Below are positions 32,871 to 45,203 of a stretch of 64,000 bases of DNA, one piece after another (position 1 is the first letter of the stretch; the number at the start of each line of letters is the position of its first letter). The notes under the pieces were generated by a model. The model did not search any database, had not been told where the DNA came from, and saw nothing but the letters and a program-made list of their open reading frames with translations. The DNA is taken from positions 3,224,001 through 3,288,000 of the forward strand of contig JAOVFP010000015.1 of assembly GCA_025738555.1 (NCBI GenBank), given 5' to 3'. Both the position numbers and the translations under genes were made by a program. The DNA comes from Cyathus striatus (lineage: Eukaryota > Basidiomycota > Agaricomycetes > Agaricales > Nidulariaceae).

Positions 32871-35800
32871 ATGTTCGACGACTGTATGCCATCCTAAGTC
32901 CATCGCCTCTTTCTTTTATCTTCTGAACTTTCCTCCAGATGTTGAACACGCTCCCGGTGCCTCCACCGCCCCCGTCCCAAATCCAGTAGCTTTACCCCAA
33001 ATAAGTTATGAGGGTTTTGAACCCTCACCGTATGGCTTAGCAGATGCCCGTGCTGAGTCTCAGGACGAATATATGGTTTGCCACCCTTTGTTCATTGCCA
33101 TTCCGACACTGACGCCAACGCCAGGATACCGCGTCGGAAGATGGTGTAGATGCACCCATATTTGACCTCGCCAGAGTCCAATACGCTTTCCCTGCCTCGC
33201 TAACGTCTATGGCTGTCAGCTCAGACACGTTAGCTATGGGATTTTCGTCGAATATCTTAGTACTCATTGAACTTTCCCATGCCGACAACGTCATCAAGAT
33301 TCCTGTCGGGAAGCCCAACGAGATGTCCATATACAAAATCTTCATGGATCCCTCGGGTCGCCATATAATCATCACGTCTACTCAAGGAGAGAATTGGTAT
33401 TTATATAGAACATGGAAGAAGCCCCGGCCCCTGAAAGGATTTAGGATGGTCATTGAGAGCATCGCGTGGAATAAGGCGGCACTTCTTTCTAGTTCCCATT
33501 CTACATCAACGCGGGAAATCCTGATAGGAGCAAGAAATGGTACAATATACGAGGCTGTTTTGGATGCCGCAGACGAATTTTTCAAGTCTCAAGAACGCTA
33601 TTTACAGTCTGTATTCTCACTTCCGGAACGACATCCCATCACCGGCATCAAGTTTGATTATTACCTTCCCACCGATCCAAAGAAAGCTTTGGTACTTGTT
33701 ACAACTGCTACTCGGATATACCAGTTTGTAGGGATTGTAGATAAGAAGTCTGAAGACGTTGGACGCGTATTTTCAGTACTCTTTGCAGGATACAAGGACG
33801 TGGCCCCCAGTAGGTTGCTCTGTTCGGTGATTTCCCCCTTATTAATCCTTTTTGTCAGAAATACTCGAGCTTCCTGGCGAATTACAACATTCAGAACTTC
33901 AATTCTTCACACCAAATCCGGACCAAGCCCTTTCAATACCAAAACGCATGGCTTGGATGACTTGTACGTCGCCTGCTCCAATATCCAATGGTTATTTCTA
34001 AAGCGTTAATCTAGCTTCTGGTATCTATCATGGATTAATTAACTTGGAGTCCACTTCAGAAGATCACGTTGATGCGGCACAACTCCTACCCTATCCAACG
34101 CTAAATGGAGACTATACGTCTGAACTCCCAATATCGTTGGCATTGACAGAATTCCATTTTATGTTGCTGTTTAAAGACCGCGTCATTGGAATATGTAATC
34201 TTGACGACCGAATGACTCATGAAGAGTTACTTCCTGTGGTAAGCTAGCTAATGATCGGTCAGCAAACTTTTTCTTACAAACTCTCAGAAACCGAATGAAA
34301 AAGTATTAGGACTCGTGTCCGATCCAGTCCGCAAAACATATTGGGTTTACACCGATCAATCGCTTTTTGAGCTGGTGGTCGGTAATGAGGACCGCGATGT
34401 ATGGAAGATATATCAGGCCAAAGAAGAATACGATGTGGCGTTGCAATATGCCAAGGTACGTTAGGCATTCTACTAGTGTAATGGTTCCTAAAGCTTTTGC
34501 TTCAGACTGCGGTTCAGCGGGATCAAATTCTAGCTGCTCAGGCCGATCATTTATTCAAGTCCGGGAAATATTTCCAAGCAGCGCAATGCTATGCCCAGTG
34601 TTCCACTGCATTTGAAGAAGTTGCGCTGAAATTCTTGGATGCAAATGAGCGGGATTCTCTAAGGTCGTATTTGATTTCCAGGCTGGAGCGAACCCGTAAA
34701 ACAGTATGTTTTCCAGTTCGTTTCCAATAGAGGCTAAATACGCATTTGCTTCCAGGATGTTACTCAACGAATGATGTTGGCGACATGGCTGGTGGAGTTT
34801 TACCTCAGCAAATGCAATGAACTTGATGATGTTGTCGCAGCTGAGTCCGTGTCACAAGATGTAGATAACCTGCAGCAGGAACGGTTAATTGTTGAAGAGG
34901 ATTTAAAACAATTCTTCGAAACATACAAGGTTTGCTTTAAGAGCTATGCTGATTCCTGATAACTTATTCGACAGTGATAGAGTAACTTGGACCGGAACAC
35001 AGTGTACGAACTCATTCAAGGTCACGGCAGGACCGATATGTATCTTCATTATGCCACTGTGATTGGTGACTTCGAACGCGTCATAGAACATTGGGTTCTG
35101 GAGGAGAAATGGTTGAAAGCATTGGATATCATTAACAGACAAGTAGGTTTAGAATCATCTATTTCGTATGAGGCTAATGATGTTGTAAGACGGATCTTGA
35201 ATTGTATTATCGTTTCGGGCCAGTGTTGATTCGTCAAGCACCGAAAGAAACTGTTGACTCTTGGCTTCGCCAGCCAACGGCAGACCCCATACGCCTCATT
35301 CCATCGTTGCTCCAGCTCCAGCACGCTCCTCGCGACCCATTGTCTCCTAACCAGGCCGTCCGTTATCTTAACCATGTCATATTTGAACAAAACAATACCT
35401 CTCCGACAATTCACAACCTCCTTATAACGTTTTACGTGTCTCCATCTTCACCCATCTACGCCAGCCCTGCAGAAGATGACGGGCCTCTGTTGCGATTTCT
35501 GTCATCTGCGCCGACAGACCCAATCACAGGCAAACCCTTTTACGACTTGGATTACGCGCTGCGCATATGTAAATTAGCTGGACGCACACAACCTTGCGTA
35601 CACATATATTCAAAGATGGGTCTCTGGGAAAACAGTGTTGATTTGGCTCTTGAGAAGGGGGATCTAGAGCTGGCCAAAGTAAACGCGGATATGCCAGAAG
35701 ATGATCAGCCTTTGAGGAAGAAGTTGTGGTTGAAGATAGCTCGATACGTTGTTCAAGATAAGAAGGATATCAAAACGTACGTTCAGATCGTTTACAGTAG

Positions 35801-36740
35801 ATCACTGCTGATGATTGCTTCAGCGCGATGCAGTTCCTTGAGAACACAGACCTGTTGAAGATTGAAGATATTCTCCCATTCTTCCCTGACTTTGTCGTGA
35901 TCGACGATTTCAAGGAAGAGATCGCACATGCGCTGGAAGGGTATTCAAATCACATTGATGATCTGAAGCGCGAGATGGACGAAGCAACGCAAACTGCAGA
36001 GGCCGTTAAACAAGATATCGCTGCTCTTAAGAACCGATTCATCACAATTGACGCAGGAGAGCAGTGCTCCCATTGTTCTCATCTGTTGCTAACAAGACAG
36101 TTCTATGTATTCCCGTGCCATCATACGTTCCATGCCGACTGTTTGATTAGTTTGGTGAGAGCCATATAGGTTCCTGCACCAGCCTAGCGCTAACGGTCTT
36201 CGATATTTAATTCAGGCGAAGGAATATTTACCTGCTCATGCGTTGCGAAGAATCGTTGCGTTGCAAAATGAACTCACGAAGGACACTGGAACTGGTGTAC
36301 CTAAAGGACAGTTGGTGACGACCAACATTGGGAAACCGTCAACAGTGGTGCCCAACATGAACGGTGCTGCACGACAGCCCACGACACAAAGAACTTTATT
36401 ATCAGCCAACTTTGGAACGCTGGGGAACCCTTTACAGACCAGTGCTCGAGCGGCGAACTTACTGGGGCGAAGCATGATCTCCGCCGGAGACCGACTTCGC
36501 GATTTGATCGTTCCGGACGCATTGGCTGCGTTGGTCTCTGCTCCAACACAATGGATACCTGGTATGGGGAGCGTCCGAAGAGCAGGGGTAGAGAAGGATG
36601 GAGGGCGAAAGGTGGAGAAGCTAAGGGTGGAGCTGGAGGACGTACTAGCAAGCAACTGCCCACTGTGTGAGGGGGTGATTGTGGGGCTGGACAAGCCATT
36701 TGTGCAGGAAGGAGAGGTTGATACATCATGGAGTCTGTAG
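32871..36740 (+). CDS. VPS18: Vps18/Pep3, HOPS and CORVET subunit
   Basis: Twelve exons sum to 1102 aa in frame: 32871-32883, 32939-33075, 33125-33809, 33859-33963, 34015-34238, 34288-34455, 34506-34703, 34756-34929, 34981-35142, 35190-35776, 35824-36154, 36216-36740. The start MFDDYVEHAPG spans the first intron after a 13-nt exon. An N-terminal beta-propeller (Pep3/Vps18 domain) is followed by an alpha-solenoid, a coiled coil (near residue 860) and a split RING-H2: CSHC, then CHHTFHADC, and CPLC near the C-terminus. Vps18 is a core subunit of the class C tethering complexes that drive endosome and vacuole fusion. The first-exon choice is an inference from frame and family start. Confidence 0.93.
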
Positions 36741-36895
36741 GGATCTGATTTGATTTGATTTGATTTGTATGATATGATATATCCTAATGAGAGCACGGTT
36801 AATATGAATAAGTTCGTGAAGATACAACTTGTGGGTATATTATTACAAGAAATAACTCTGCGTGGGCTATAAATACGAATGGATGAATAGATAGA

Positions 36896-37441
36896 TCAGT
36901 GGTTGATCTTTTTGGTGCGACCGGCTTTGCGACGAAGGCGAGCAGCTTTCCTTGCACCCATCTTGGAAGGAGGAATAAGTAGATGAGATAAAAGGACAAG
37001 TTGAAGAGCACCTGTGCTTTTGCCTCCTCTATTCTCCTCCTCTCCTCGGCGGCGTTCTTTCGCTCAAGGGTGATTTCTCTGCGCCTGGGAAAAGAAAGAT
37101 AAGGAAGAGGGAAGAGAGAGAAAAGGAATAAATGCACCTCTGAATTTCAGCCTGTTTCTCGTCCTTGAGTTCGATTTGCAACTTCTTGATGGCAACAGCC
37201 TTCTTCTCTTTCTCCTTGCGGGCCTCCCAAGAAGTTGTTTTTACGCCAGGAGGAAGATGTGATCGGCTAGAAAGAGAGAATGAATGGGGGGAAGATGGAT
37301 GTGAAAAATGATGAAGAGGACGGACACAGTTGCAGATTTTTGCAATTTCCATGGTTTCCCTGACACACGGCCATTCGAGGAGGAGGCGAGGGAGAGGAGT
37401 GGCTCTGGGGAGGGTAGCATGGAAGCTGGATGGTCGGACAT
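36896..37441 (-). CDS. CGR1: rRNA-processing protein Cgr1
   Basis: Exons 37441-37326, 37266-37138, 37084-37012 and 36961-36896 give 127 aa. The protein is short, Lys/Arg/Glu-rich and helical, with the family pattern GKPWKLQKSA ... GVKTTSWEARKEKEKK ... QAEIQRRREITLERKNAAEERRR ... AARLRRKAGRTKK. Cgr1 is a nucleolar protein needed for pre-rRNA processing and 60S assembly. The ATG before SDHPASM is preferred over an upstream in-frame one. It converges with VPS18 (155 bp) and is divergent from the next gene. Confidence 0.86.
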
Positions 37442-37897
37442 GGCGAGAGAGGAGGAATGCAAAAATGCAGCAGCAAAGCGAGTAAGAGTGCAGGCGGCGG
37501 GGCGTGGGAATCTAGAGGGAATGAGTAGCCGAGGCGTCCAAGTTTAGTTCGAGTTAGATCGAGGATAGATCACGTCCAGCGAAGAAAAAGAAACAGTGAG
37601 CTTTGAGTGAGCTAGTCTGAGTTGAATATATTTGAATATATATTGTATTATATTATATCATATATAAATAGTAGTGATAAAAGTAAGTATTATATTTTTG
37701 ATAAGTGAGATGCGATGATCAGCACCTGTTAGGTTGTGGCCAGTGTTCGCTTGACATTCAGGCTTGCTTCAGACCCTGTCCCATCCCTGTCCTTCTCTTC
37801 CACCTCCCTCTTCCCTCTCCTCCTCCTCCTCCTCTTCCTCTTCTCTTCCTTTCCCTTTTATCCTCCTCTACTCTTCCCCTTCTTTCTTTCTATTCTC
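37442..37897. promoter_or_regulatory. Divergent promoter with long pyrimidine tract
   Basis: 456 bp between divergent starts. The right part (about 37770-37895) is nearly pure C/T on the plus strand, directly before the next ATG. The left part contains TATATA-rich DNA (37625-37680). Long ORFs reported through the C/T tract are compositional. Confidence 0.5.
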
Positions 37898-40272
37898 ATG
37901 CCCACTCTATCTCTGCCCAGAGACACAGACGACTCTCGTTCCTGCTCCCACCCGTCCTCTCCTCACGCTCCTTTCCTCCCTGACTCCGATTATGCCTGTT
38001 CCCCCTCCTCTGACTACTCCTCCCACAACCACACAAGCATGCTCGACCTCGATCATGACCCCCGCGCCTCCCTTGTCTCCACCTATTCTTCCTACCCCCA
38101 GCCAGATCCCGACTCCCAGTCAGACCTCCGTATAAGTCTTCTTGGCCCCAAAATGCGCTTTCATTCGCCTGCTCCTTGGGAACTTGACGAAGATCCCTCC
38201 CCCAACAGGACGACCATCCCTCCTCTCGGCCCTTCTTCAGCACTTCCATTTTTTCCAAGCACAAGGATCACCACAGGGCCTCTCCCTCCACCTCTTCCGA
38301 CAGTCCCAGGCCCAGTGGCGCTACCAGACCAAGCATGGATTCTACCTACTCCCAAGTTTATCCGAAAAGGTCTTTTGAAACCACCTCTTCCAAGTTTTCC
38401 TACCCTCGAGGAGCCCTCTAGTACGGTATCCTTATCTTTCTCGTACCTTTCTCCTCATTTTCTTCGCACAGTGCTCTCGCGCAGGAAAGCCTGTCTGCCA
38501 CATCGTTGGCTCGCGTTCCTCGTAGCGATGCAATTTATCCTTCTCCTCATGTTCGCTCGAAATCCCCGAGCCTCTCCACGCCTTCTTCGCCTCACCACTC
38601 CTCTTCGGATTCTCCTCTTGATGTTCGCCTCCCTCAATCCTCCTTCCCGTCCCATGCTGCTGCACAGCATCCTTTGGAATCTCACCCCTGCTATGACGAT
38701 ATGTCCAGACGATCTTCCCTCTCCTCCGAGGACGATATCCATCCGTATGCAAATCCTGATCTTGTTATCTCGTATGCAGTGGATTCCCCTCCTCGGTCAT
38801 CTCTTCGCTCTCCCATCACATATCCTGGCATTTCCCGGAGCAATTCTACTGCCACTGTGACCGAATCGACAACCAACAGCTCTATTTCGAGATCGGCTGC
38901 CCACTCCACTGTCACCGCGGACACTTCAGTAGTATCCTTGGCTTCCAAGCAGCGATCATCGTCTATTCAAAAGAAGGGAATTTCCTTGCCGATGCCAGCT
39001 CGCACCGGAAATATTGCATATGATGCTCCCGTTCACTCCAACGATACTTATGTCTCTCCGATACCTCCAGATGTGAGCAACCTACATGGATGGACGCAGA
39101 AGGGTGCACCACCAGGGTTCTCTCTCATATCACTCGAGGAGGCAAGAGCACAGCACTCGCGTGGTCCAATAATCCAGACCGCCGCCCCTAGAGCTTCAAT
39201 GTCGACCATCGCCTCCGGCTCCACCATGCCTTTTCCAAGTCCAGGGTATGATGATGCTCGTGGCGTAACTAGCTTAGATTCATCCCCTACCTCTGTGTCT
39301 AATTCTCGGTCCCGTGCGCGGTCAATTAGTGCCACTAAAGCGAAGAATGCCCTTCAGACCATTGTAGGGAGTGCTCCAAAATTAGATAGGCGCGACTCGG
39401 AGCCGGCTGTGATTGCTCAGCAAGGATCTGGCAGGTCTTTGAGACACAAGAAGAGCGGCTTCATGAGGTTGCTTGGCCGTGGTCACGACAAGGACGAACC
39501 GCCATCACCGCCTCCAGTGCCATCATTGCGAGAAAGTTATGCCACACAAGAATTCTCCCGGCCTCCGCCCAAACGAGTGCCCGTTCCCAGTCTCTCGTTG
39601 GCCGACGGCGATAAGGAACCCCTAAGTTACATCTCCAGTCCCAAGCGTACTCCTACGCTATCCATTACTACTCAATCTCAATCTCCATTCTCTCGTCTTT
39701 CGGAAGGCACGTATAGCTCTTCTGATGCGAGCCAGATATTTCCTTTGGAGGCACAAGGAAGAGCACGTCTCCAAGAGGCATTACCTCAGAGTGCTCCTCC
39801 TAATATCTCCGAATTCCCTGCATTAAGATTGAGACCGGTTTCGACCTTGTTCAGTGCTCAGTTCGACGGAATTGTATCTAGCGATACGGTTTCGCCCTCA
39901 GAAACGGACCTTGACACCCCCAGATCATCAAGCCCCAGTGGAATTATATCCCCTGTTTCGCCATGTTCTCGAAAGAGTAATAAACAATCTGATGATCCAA
40001 CGTTGATCATTAAAACTCTTCGAGAAGAGATAGTCTCTGCGAAAAAGGCATGGCAAATGCAAAAATGGGAATTTGAGGGGCAGATCAGGGACTTGCAGTC
40101 GGAAATAGATGAACTGCGAGCTGAAAACAGCGGCTCATGGTGCGAAGCCTGCGGCAGGGGCCAGAAATTTATTTCTAGTGCTGATGGCGCTGCTCATTCT
40201 TCAACCTTCAAAGCGACCAGCGTCGTTAATCGACCGCGAGCGCGGACGGGGTTTACTGGCATGGCTATCTGA
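37898..40272 (+). CDS. Conserved-looking Ser/Pro-rich protein, function unknown
   Basis: Exons 37898-38425 and 38485-40272 keep one frame and give 771 aa. The start follows a long pyrimidine tract. Most of the protein is disordered Ser/Pro/Thr-rich sequence with basic patches (RHKKSGFMRLLGRGHDKDE) and polyproline. Near the C-terminus is a predicted coiled coil (about residues 678-725, IIKTLREEIVSAKKAWQMQK), immediately followed by a CEACGRG motif. No family or role was recognised; such layouts are common in fungal polarity and signalling scaffolds. In an alternative splice (donor at 38421, acceptor after 38470) the upstream exon would be read in another frame and would need a lost T; the in-frame model is simpler. 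Confidence 0.7.
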
Positions 40273-40696
40273 TGTATACTATTGCTTTCCTGCTTGTTTT
40301 CGGTTCGCATTTGGATGGTTTATTGGAAGATTAGGATTGTCCTTCCAGGACAATCTACTACGGACCGTTGTACAACATTGATTTTCAGTTTTCGCGCTGA
40401 CCCCATCTTGTCTATTTGTATGTAAGGCCTACTCCCTCCCCTTCGTCATTTCTTAGGATCCATCAACCATTTTTTCACATCTTTCCCTGTTATATATTAC
40501 TTATTAATCATTTATCCATTTCATTCTTTTGTTGTAATTTTTCAACACTATACCCCTTTCAATTCTCCGATGTTCAAACGTTCACTCCTTACCCACACCC
40601 CTACCCTACCCGCTCCTTACTATCTTAATGCGATTAGCAATTATTAAGCTAAATTAATAACTGCATGAGAATTGGATGATGCTATCCAGTTACTAT
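40273..40696. other. Convergent intergenic region
   Basis: This 424-bp AT-rich, C/T-rich spacer separates two convergent genes and must hold both 3' UTRs. No gene or repeat was recognised. Confidence 0.45.
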
Positions 40697-43600
40697 CTAC
40701 TCGTCATCCGCACCAATAAGCCATCCAATGCCCTTGGATAGCACTCTGGAAGCCTGTACAGACACGTCTTCATTTTCCCCTCTCCTCTGACTCCCACTGC
40801 GACGCGACGCGTCTTCATCGGTATCGGATAGCTGTGATCGCCCGCGGTGTCCTACTGAAAAAGGGAAGTTGGCAGCTACGCTTCGGAACGTTCTACTAGC
40901 GAGTGCAGCTGCATCTGGAGTACTTAACAATGGTGGTGATGGCATATGGAAGTCCTGGAGCCGGGCTTTCAAGGAGGACGCAACGTTCTGAGAAATTGAA
41001 GAGTCGAACGCTTTCAAAGAGCTAGCGGCTAGCGGTTTTCCCTCTCTTTGCCTTGTCAAGCGTTCTTCACGAGCAGTAATATCTTCGGTTTCCAGACGTC
41101 TCCATACAACGAGTACATCATGAATCTTATCTGAAGGGCACAATTCTAGTGCACGTCCTAATAGCCAAAGCTTCTTTGATAGGTCATTGAATTCAGGCTG
41201 CCTCCCCAACTGGAAACAGGCTATCCAGCACACTTCAGTGCCTTCCAGAATTCGAGCATCTTCCATACCCAACAAATTAGAAGAGCGGAGGTTCGTAACA
41301 GCTTCAACCATTCGTTCACTGTTCTCGTATGCGCGATCAAAGTCTTCGGCTTGAAGTGCAGTATCTGCTAACATCGCAAGTACCTTGATTTCGGCCACAG
41401 GATCATCACTGAACCCCAATTTGTAAGCAAGTTCGAGAATTACTTTAGTGTGTTTATATGCATCGATATTGCTTGAGAGCACTCGAGATATAAGCGAAAG
41501 GCGATCCTTTGTGAGACGAATCTCGATAGGAGATATAGGTATTCCAGGTCTCGATTGAACATTGAACGATGAAATTCGCGATGTAGCTTCGATAAATTGT
41601 TTCTCGCTAGTAAGTCGCTCAGAAGACCGGGGAACATTCAAACTAGATATTGCATAATGATGAGATATTGTACGCATGGGTAAACAACTTACCAATCATA
41701 TGCAAGTTTCATGTCACCGATTTTATAATTTCCGGATGTTGCATTATCATAAAATTCACGAGAACAAGTAATGCATATATCTTCAACAACAGCGTCAGTC
41801 AGATCCAACTTTTTATGCAGCTTTCTTAGCATGGCTTCTGCAATAGCAAACTCTGCCCATCAAAGTTAGCTACAACTTTGAATATGTAGAAACTTTACGT
41901 ACTCCCTGTGCTTAAAAGACCACCGAAAAAGATACCCTTCACCTCGTCGCGCGATAGTAAACCAAAAGCCCCTCGAATGCCTGAATCCCCCTTTCCAGTA
42001 AGCTTCAACATGTCGTCTAAAAGCCATTCCCAATCTTCTTCTGTATCCAGAAGATCGTTCGAGCCACCAGCCCGACGTGCCATTCGGTTTGCCCATGCAC
42101 GTTGCTCACTGATATCAGCATTACTTTGAAGGAACCATCTCAAGGGAGCAGAAACACTCCAACGAGAAAATATTTCCCCAGATTCCAAATGAACATCAAG
42201 AATGTCGAGAGCGCGCGACAAAGCCTTAAGACTTAAAGGCTGGAAGAACAGGAGTAGCTCACTTGCAGCAGAATGAAGGTGTGCTGTAGTAGGTTTCACA
42301 AATGCGCCAAGCGACATTATTGTGGTCTCAGCTGCATCCTCGTCATTGTCGCCTTCCCTTGAAATGTCCCATGCAGGAAGACATTCAAATATTCGACTCA
42401 TGGTTGACCACTCGTCTAAACTATTGCTTCCATATAGGCAAGCTAGCGCAAGGCGCACAATATCTTCGTCATTTCGTAGAAGCCTCTGGGCTGCGGGCAA
42501 TGTCGGTTTTGACGCTTCAAATATAGCAGCAACATTATTTAGGGGAGCAGACAAAATATAGTCGTATAGGAGGCGAGTTGATAAAGAAGGATCTAGAGTA
42601 CCCGACCTCTCCGTGCGGGACTCCAGTACGAAAAGATATGGCATAACAAGGCGTGATATGTCGCGCGAAAGTGACTCTGGGGTAGAATGAGCAAGATATG
42701 CACGAATAATTTCAGATGGACCCATCGAATACCACCGATCGAGTGTCCAATCATCCATCAGCGCATGATCCTGAGGTGCATCATACACTAGTCGAGACAA
42801 CAGGCTCAATTCTTCCCCTAGCTCGTCCAGGAGAGGTATTCCTTGCGATGCCCCGTGTTGAATAGTTGCAAGAGCAATATCTACCATTCCTGTGGCTGAA
42901 AGAATCTTGTCGACGCGGCCTTTGTACCAAGAAGAGAGTCCTTCGGCAGACAGACAATCTGGATGGCATTCATATATAATGTCGCTGTGGCAAGCGACAG
43001 ACGGCCCCCCTCTGGTCGAACTAAATTCTGCCACGGCAGAGTCGACAATTGGATCTACCAATGTCTCTCTATTTGCTACCTGTTGCAGTTCGACAAGAGT
43101 TTCGCGATTCAATGAATAGTCGAAAGATGGAAGAATGTCACGAAACAGGGACGGATGTATATGTTCCGGAATGCTGTATAAAACAGCGAAACGGTATTTC
43201 CAAAGGTCGTTGTGGTGATGTTGAAAGAGTATTTGAACTGCTTCCAGACATTCTTGTGAAGCCAGTTCGCAAGCAGATACCACCAGATCTGTCAGAATAA
43301 ATCTTGAAAGGGAGATAGGCAGCTGTGATACATGCGTTGTTTTAAATTTAGGTGCAGCACTCGCCCCGTCAGTTTCGCCGTCTGCCCATGGATCATCTTC
43401 CCACTCGTCCAACTCCTCCTGTTCAACACCTTCGTCATTTCTTGAAACAGCTTTCTCCAGGTCGGCATATGTATTGAGGCGCTCAAGTCTATTCAGGAGT
43501 ACTAACCGCAGTTTACAAAGTTGGTAGTCGATAGGCGCAGATGCGAAGTGGGAAAGTAAGGCTGCTAGCGAAGGTTCGGAACCGGAGGAAGAGGCAAGTT

Positions 43601-43829
43601 CTGCCGGGGTTGGGGATATCATTACAATTCTACACCGCTCTGCGGCAGGATGAGTCCTTTCTAAGCCCACGTTGAGCAGAGCCTGCTGAACAGAAAAATT
43701 GTCAAGTACTCTGTCGGCACAAGCAGCGGCAGCCCAGAGGTCATCTTGAATGGAACCCAAAGACTGGTGAACGATGTCGGCAGTAAGTTGAGTATCTGGA
43801 AGAGCGTTCCAGCGTTGATACGGATTCAT
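40697..43829 (-). CDS. SEC39: Sec39-domain protein (Dsl1 tethering complex subunit)
   Basis: Exons 43829-41903, 41852-41693 and 41642-40697 give 1010 aa. The product is a long alpha-helical solenoid without membrane segments or zinc motifs. The N-terminal pattern (LTADIVHQSLGSIQDDLWAAAACADRVLDN), the order of helices and the C-terminal stretch (LLSTGKFAIAEAMLRKLH, then VEDICITCSREFYDNATSGNY) match my memory of basidiomycete Sec39-domain proteins. Sec39 joins Dsl1 and Tip20 at the ER to tether Golgi-derived COPI vesicles; the animal counterpart is NBAS. The C-terminal 100 residues are polar and possibly disordered. It is divergent from the next gene (321 bp). Confidence 0.83.
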
Positions 43830-44150
43830 TGAATGAGTTGGATGAAGCCTTGCTAGGCTGTTGGATTGAATATTGATATTGAGTGCTGTAGGTTGGCTGT
43901 AGTATATTATAGACTATCCATCGTGACGACACGTGTAATAATACTTGGCTGTTGACAGACACGTGTATATACTAATAGTGTATTACTATCAATTGCCGCT
44001 CAACTGCCTCGACTTTATCTTGATACGTAAATAATGTACACACTACAGCACTTCCCAAACCATCTCCTGCCACCTCTATTTAACTGGCCTCGCATTGACC
44101 TTCCCCCAGCTCTAATTTCCCTTGCTTCACCCCCTCGACCATCCCGCTAG
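43830..44150. promoter_or_regulatory. Divergent promoter, SEC39 / 44-kb gene
   Basis: 321 bp between starts. It contains two ACACGTGT E-box-like palindromes (CACGTG cores near 43931 and 43963) and a C/T-rich leader before the rightward ATG. Confidence 0.45.
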
Positions 44151-45203
44151 ATGTCTACCCCCCGAGAGAGGCTTTTGCAGAAAGTCGCGGATCTAGTTCA
44201 AAAGCTCCCTCAGGATTTTACCCCGCCAATACCACAATATGATCTCAATACTGCAGATACCGCACATCTTATACTTCTTGTTGTAAGGGAAGCGTCTATT
44301 GGTTGCCCTATATCAGCCTTGCGTGCTGTTGCGGGGGTAGTCTTGGTTTGCCTTGAAACTGTACAGGTACTTCCCCACTGATTATTCAGTATTCCTTTGG
44401 TATTTTTACCATTTACGTCCTCAGGCTAGCAATCGGAATAAGAGTCTTTTTGAACGTCTTGCCGGTGATGCCTTCGAGGTCATCTACATTATAATAACTC
44501 AGTATCAAGACACTAAGACCAAGGAATGGAAGCCCATGCCTCAGAATCTTGAAGACGACCTCTACCGGTTGCTTGAGTAAACATTTGCACCTGTTCTCCA
44601 CTAAATACGGAATTTAGTCTGTTTCCTTAGGAAAGCTTTTACGATCCACGAGATTACTAGTAAACAGAATAAAAGAAAGTGGTACCGACGGATGCTGGCA
44701 CATCAACAGGACTCTGACGCCGTCAAGGACTGTCGAGAAGCGCTTGATCATGCAAAAGATGTTTTCCAGGTATTTATTCCCATGTGCCCTTCATATACTT
44801 GACCGACCGTGCTGAGTATTTCTAGATCAGGGTATCCCTTTCGATCCATGATACTACCTTAGCGATTGCAAAGAACCAAGAGGACCTGTTAAGAGAGTTC
44901 AGAGAGTTCAGAGAACAGTACAGTGCCCAACCCCGCGAGACTAATTCAGACCAAAGCACCGCCTCTCCTTCGCCGCCTTCGTTCCCAAATATCCAATCTT
45001 CTAGTGGTACTATAACTGTCACGACTGTAAGTGGTGACTACAGCGTTAATGATTCCTCGAACAACGTCAACAATACCAACTCTGGAAACACAATTACAAC
45101 GACAATTACAAACGCGTACAATGATCGGTCTTATAGAGCTGGACGAAGTAAGAACACGACTACTAAATTTTACCCATCCTAACACCTGTTTTTCTTAGGA
45201 TGA
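44151..45203 (+). CDS. Helical protein with Asn/Thr-rich, possibly amyloid-forming tail
   Basis: Exons 44151-44366, 44425-44576, 44631-44769, 44826-45147 and 45199-45203 give 277 aa; the last intron leaves only five coding bases. Residues 1-200 look like a helical bundle with a hydrophobic helix (near residues 48-70, IGCPISALRAVAGVVLVCLE). A short Ser/Pro linker follows. Residues 229-270 are a Gly/Asn/Thr/Val repeat-like tract (GTITVTTVSGDYSVN, SGNTITTTITNAYND). Helical bundle plus a short Asn/Gly beta-prone motif is the plan of fungal HET-S/HELLP and MLKL-like death effectors. No exact family match is claimed. An alternative reading without the last intron ends at 45182. Confidence 0.65.

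Noticed and set aside
38255..38484. A further homopolymer frameshift (T6 at 38250-38255) in the Ser/Pro-rich gene
   Set aside because: Splicing at 38426-38484 keeps one open frame without any frameshift, so the extra assumption is not needed.
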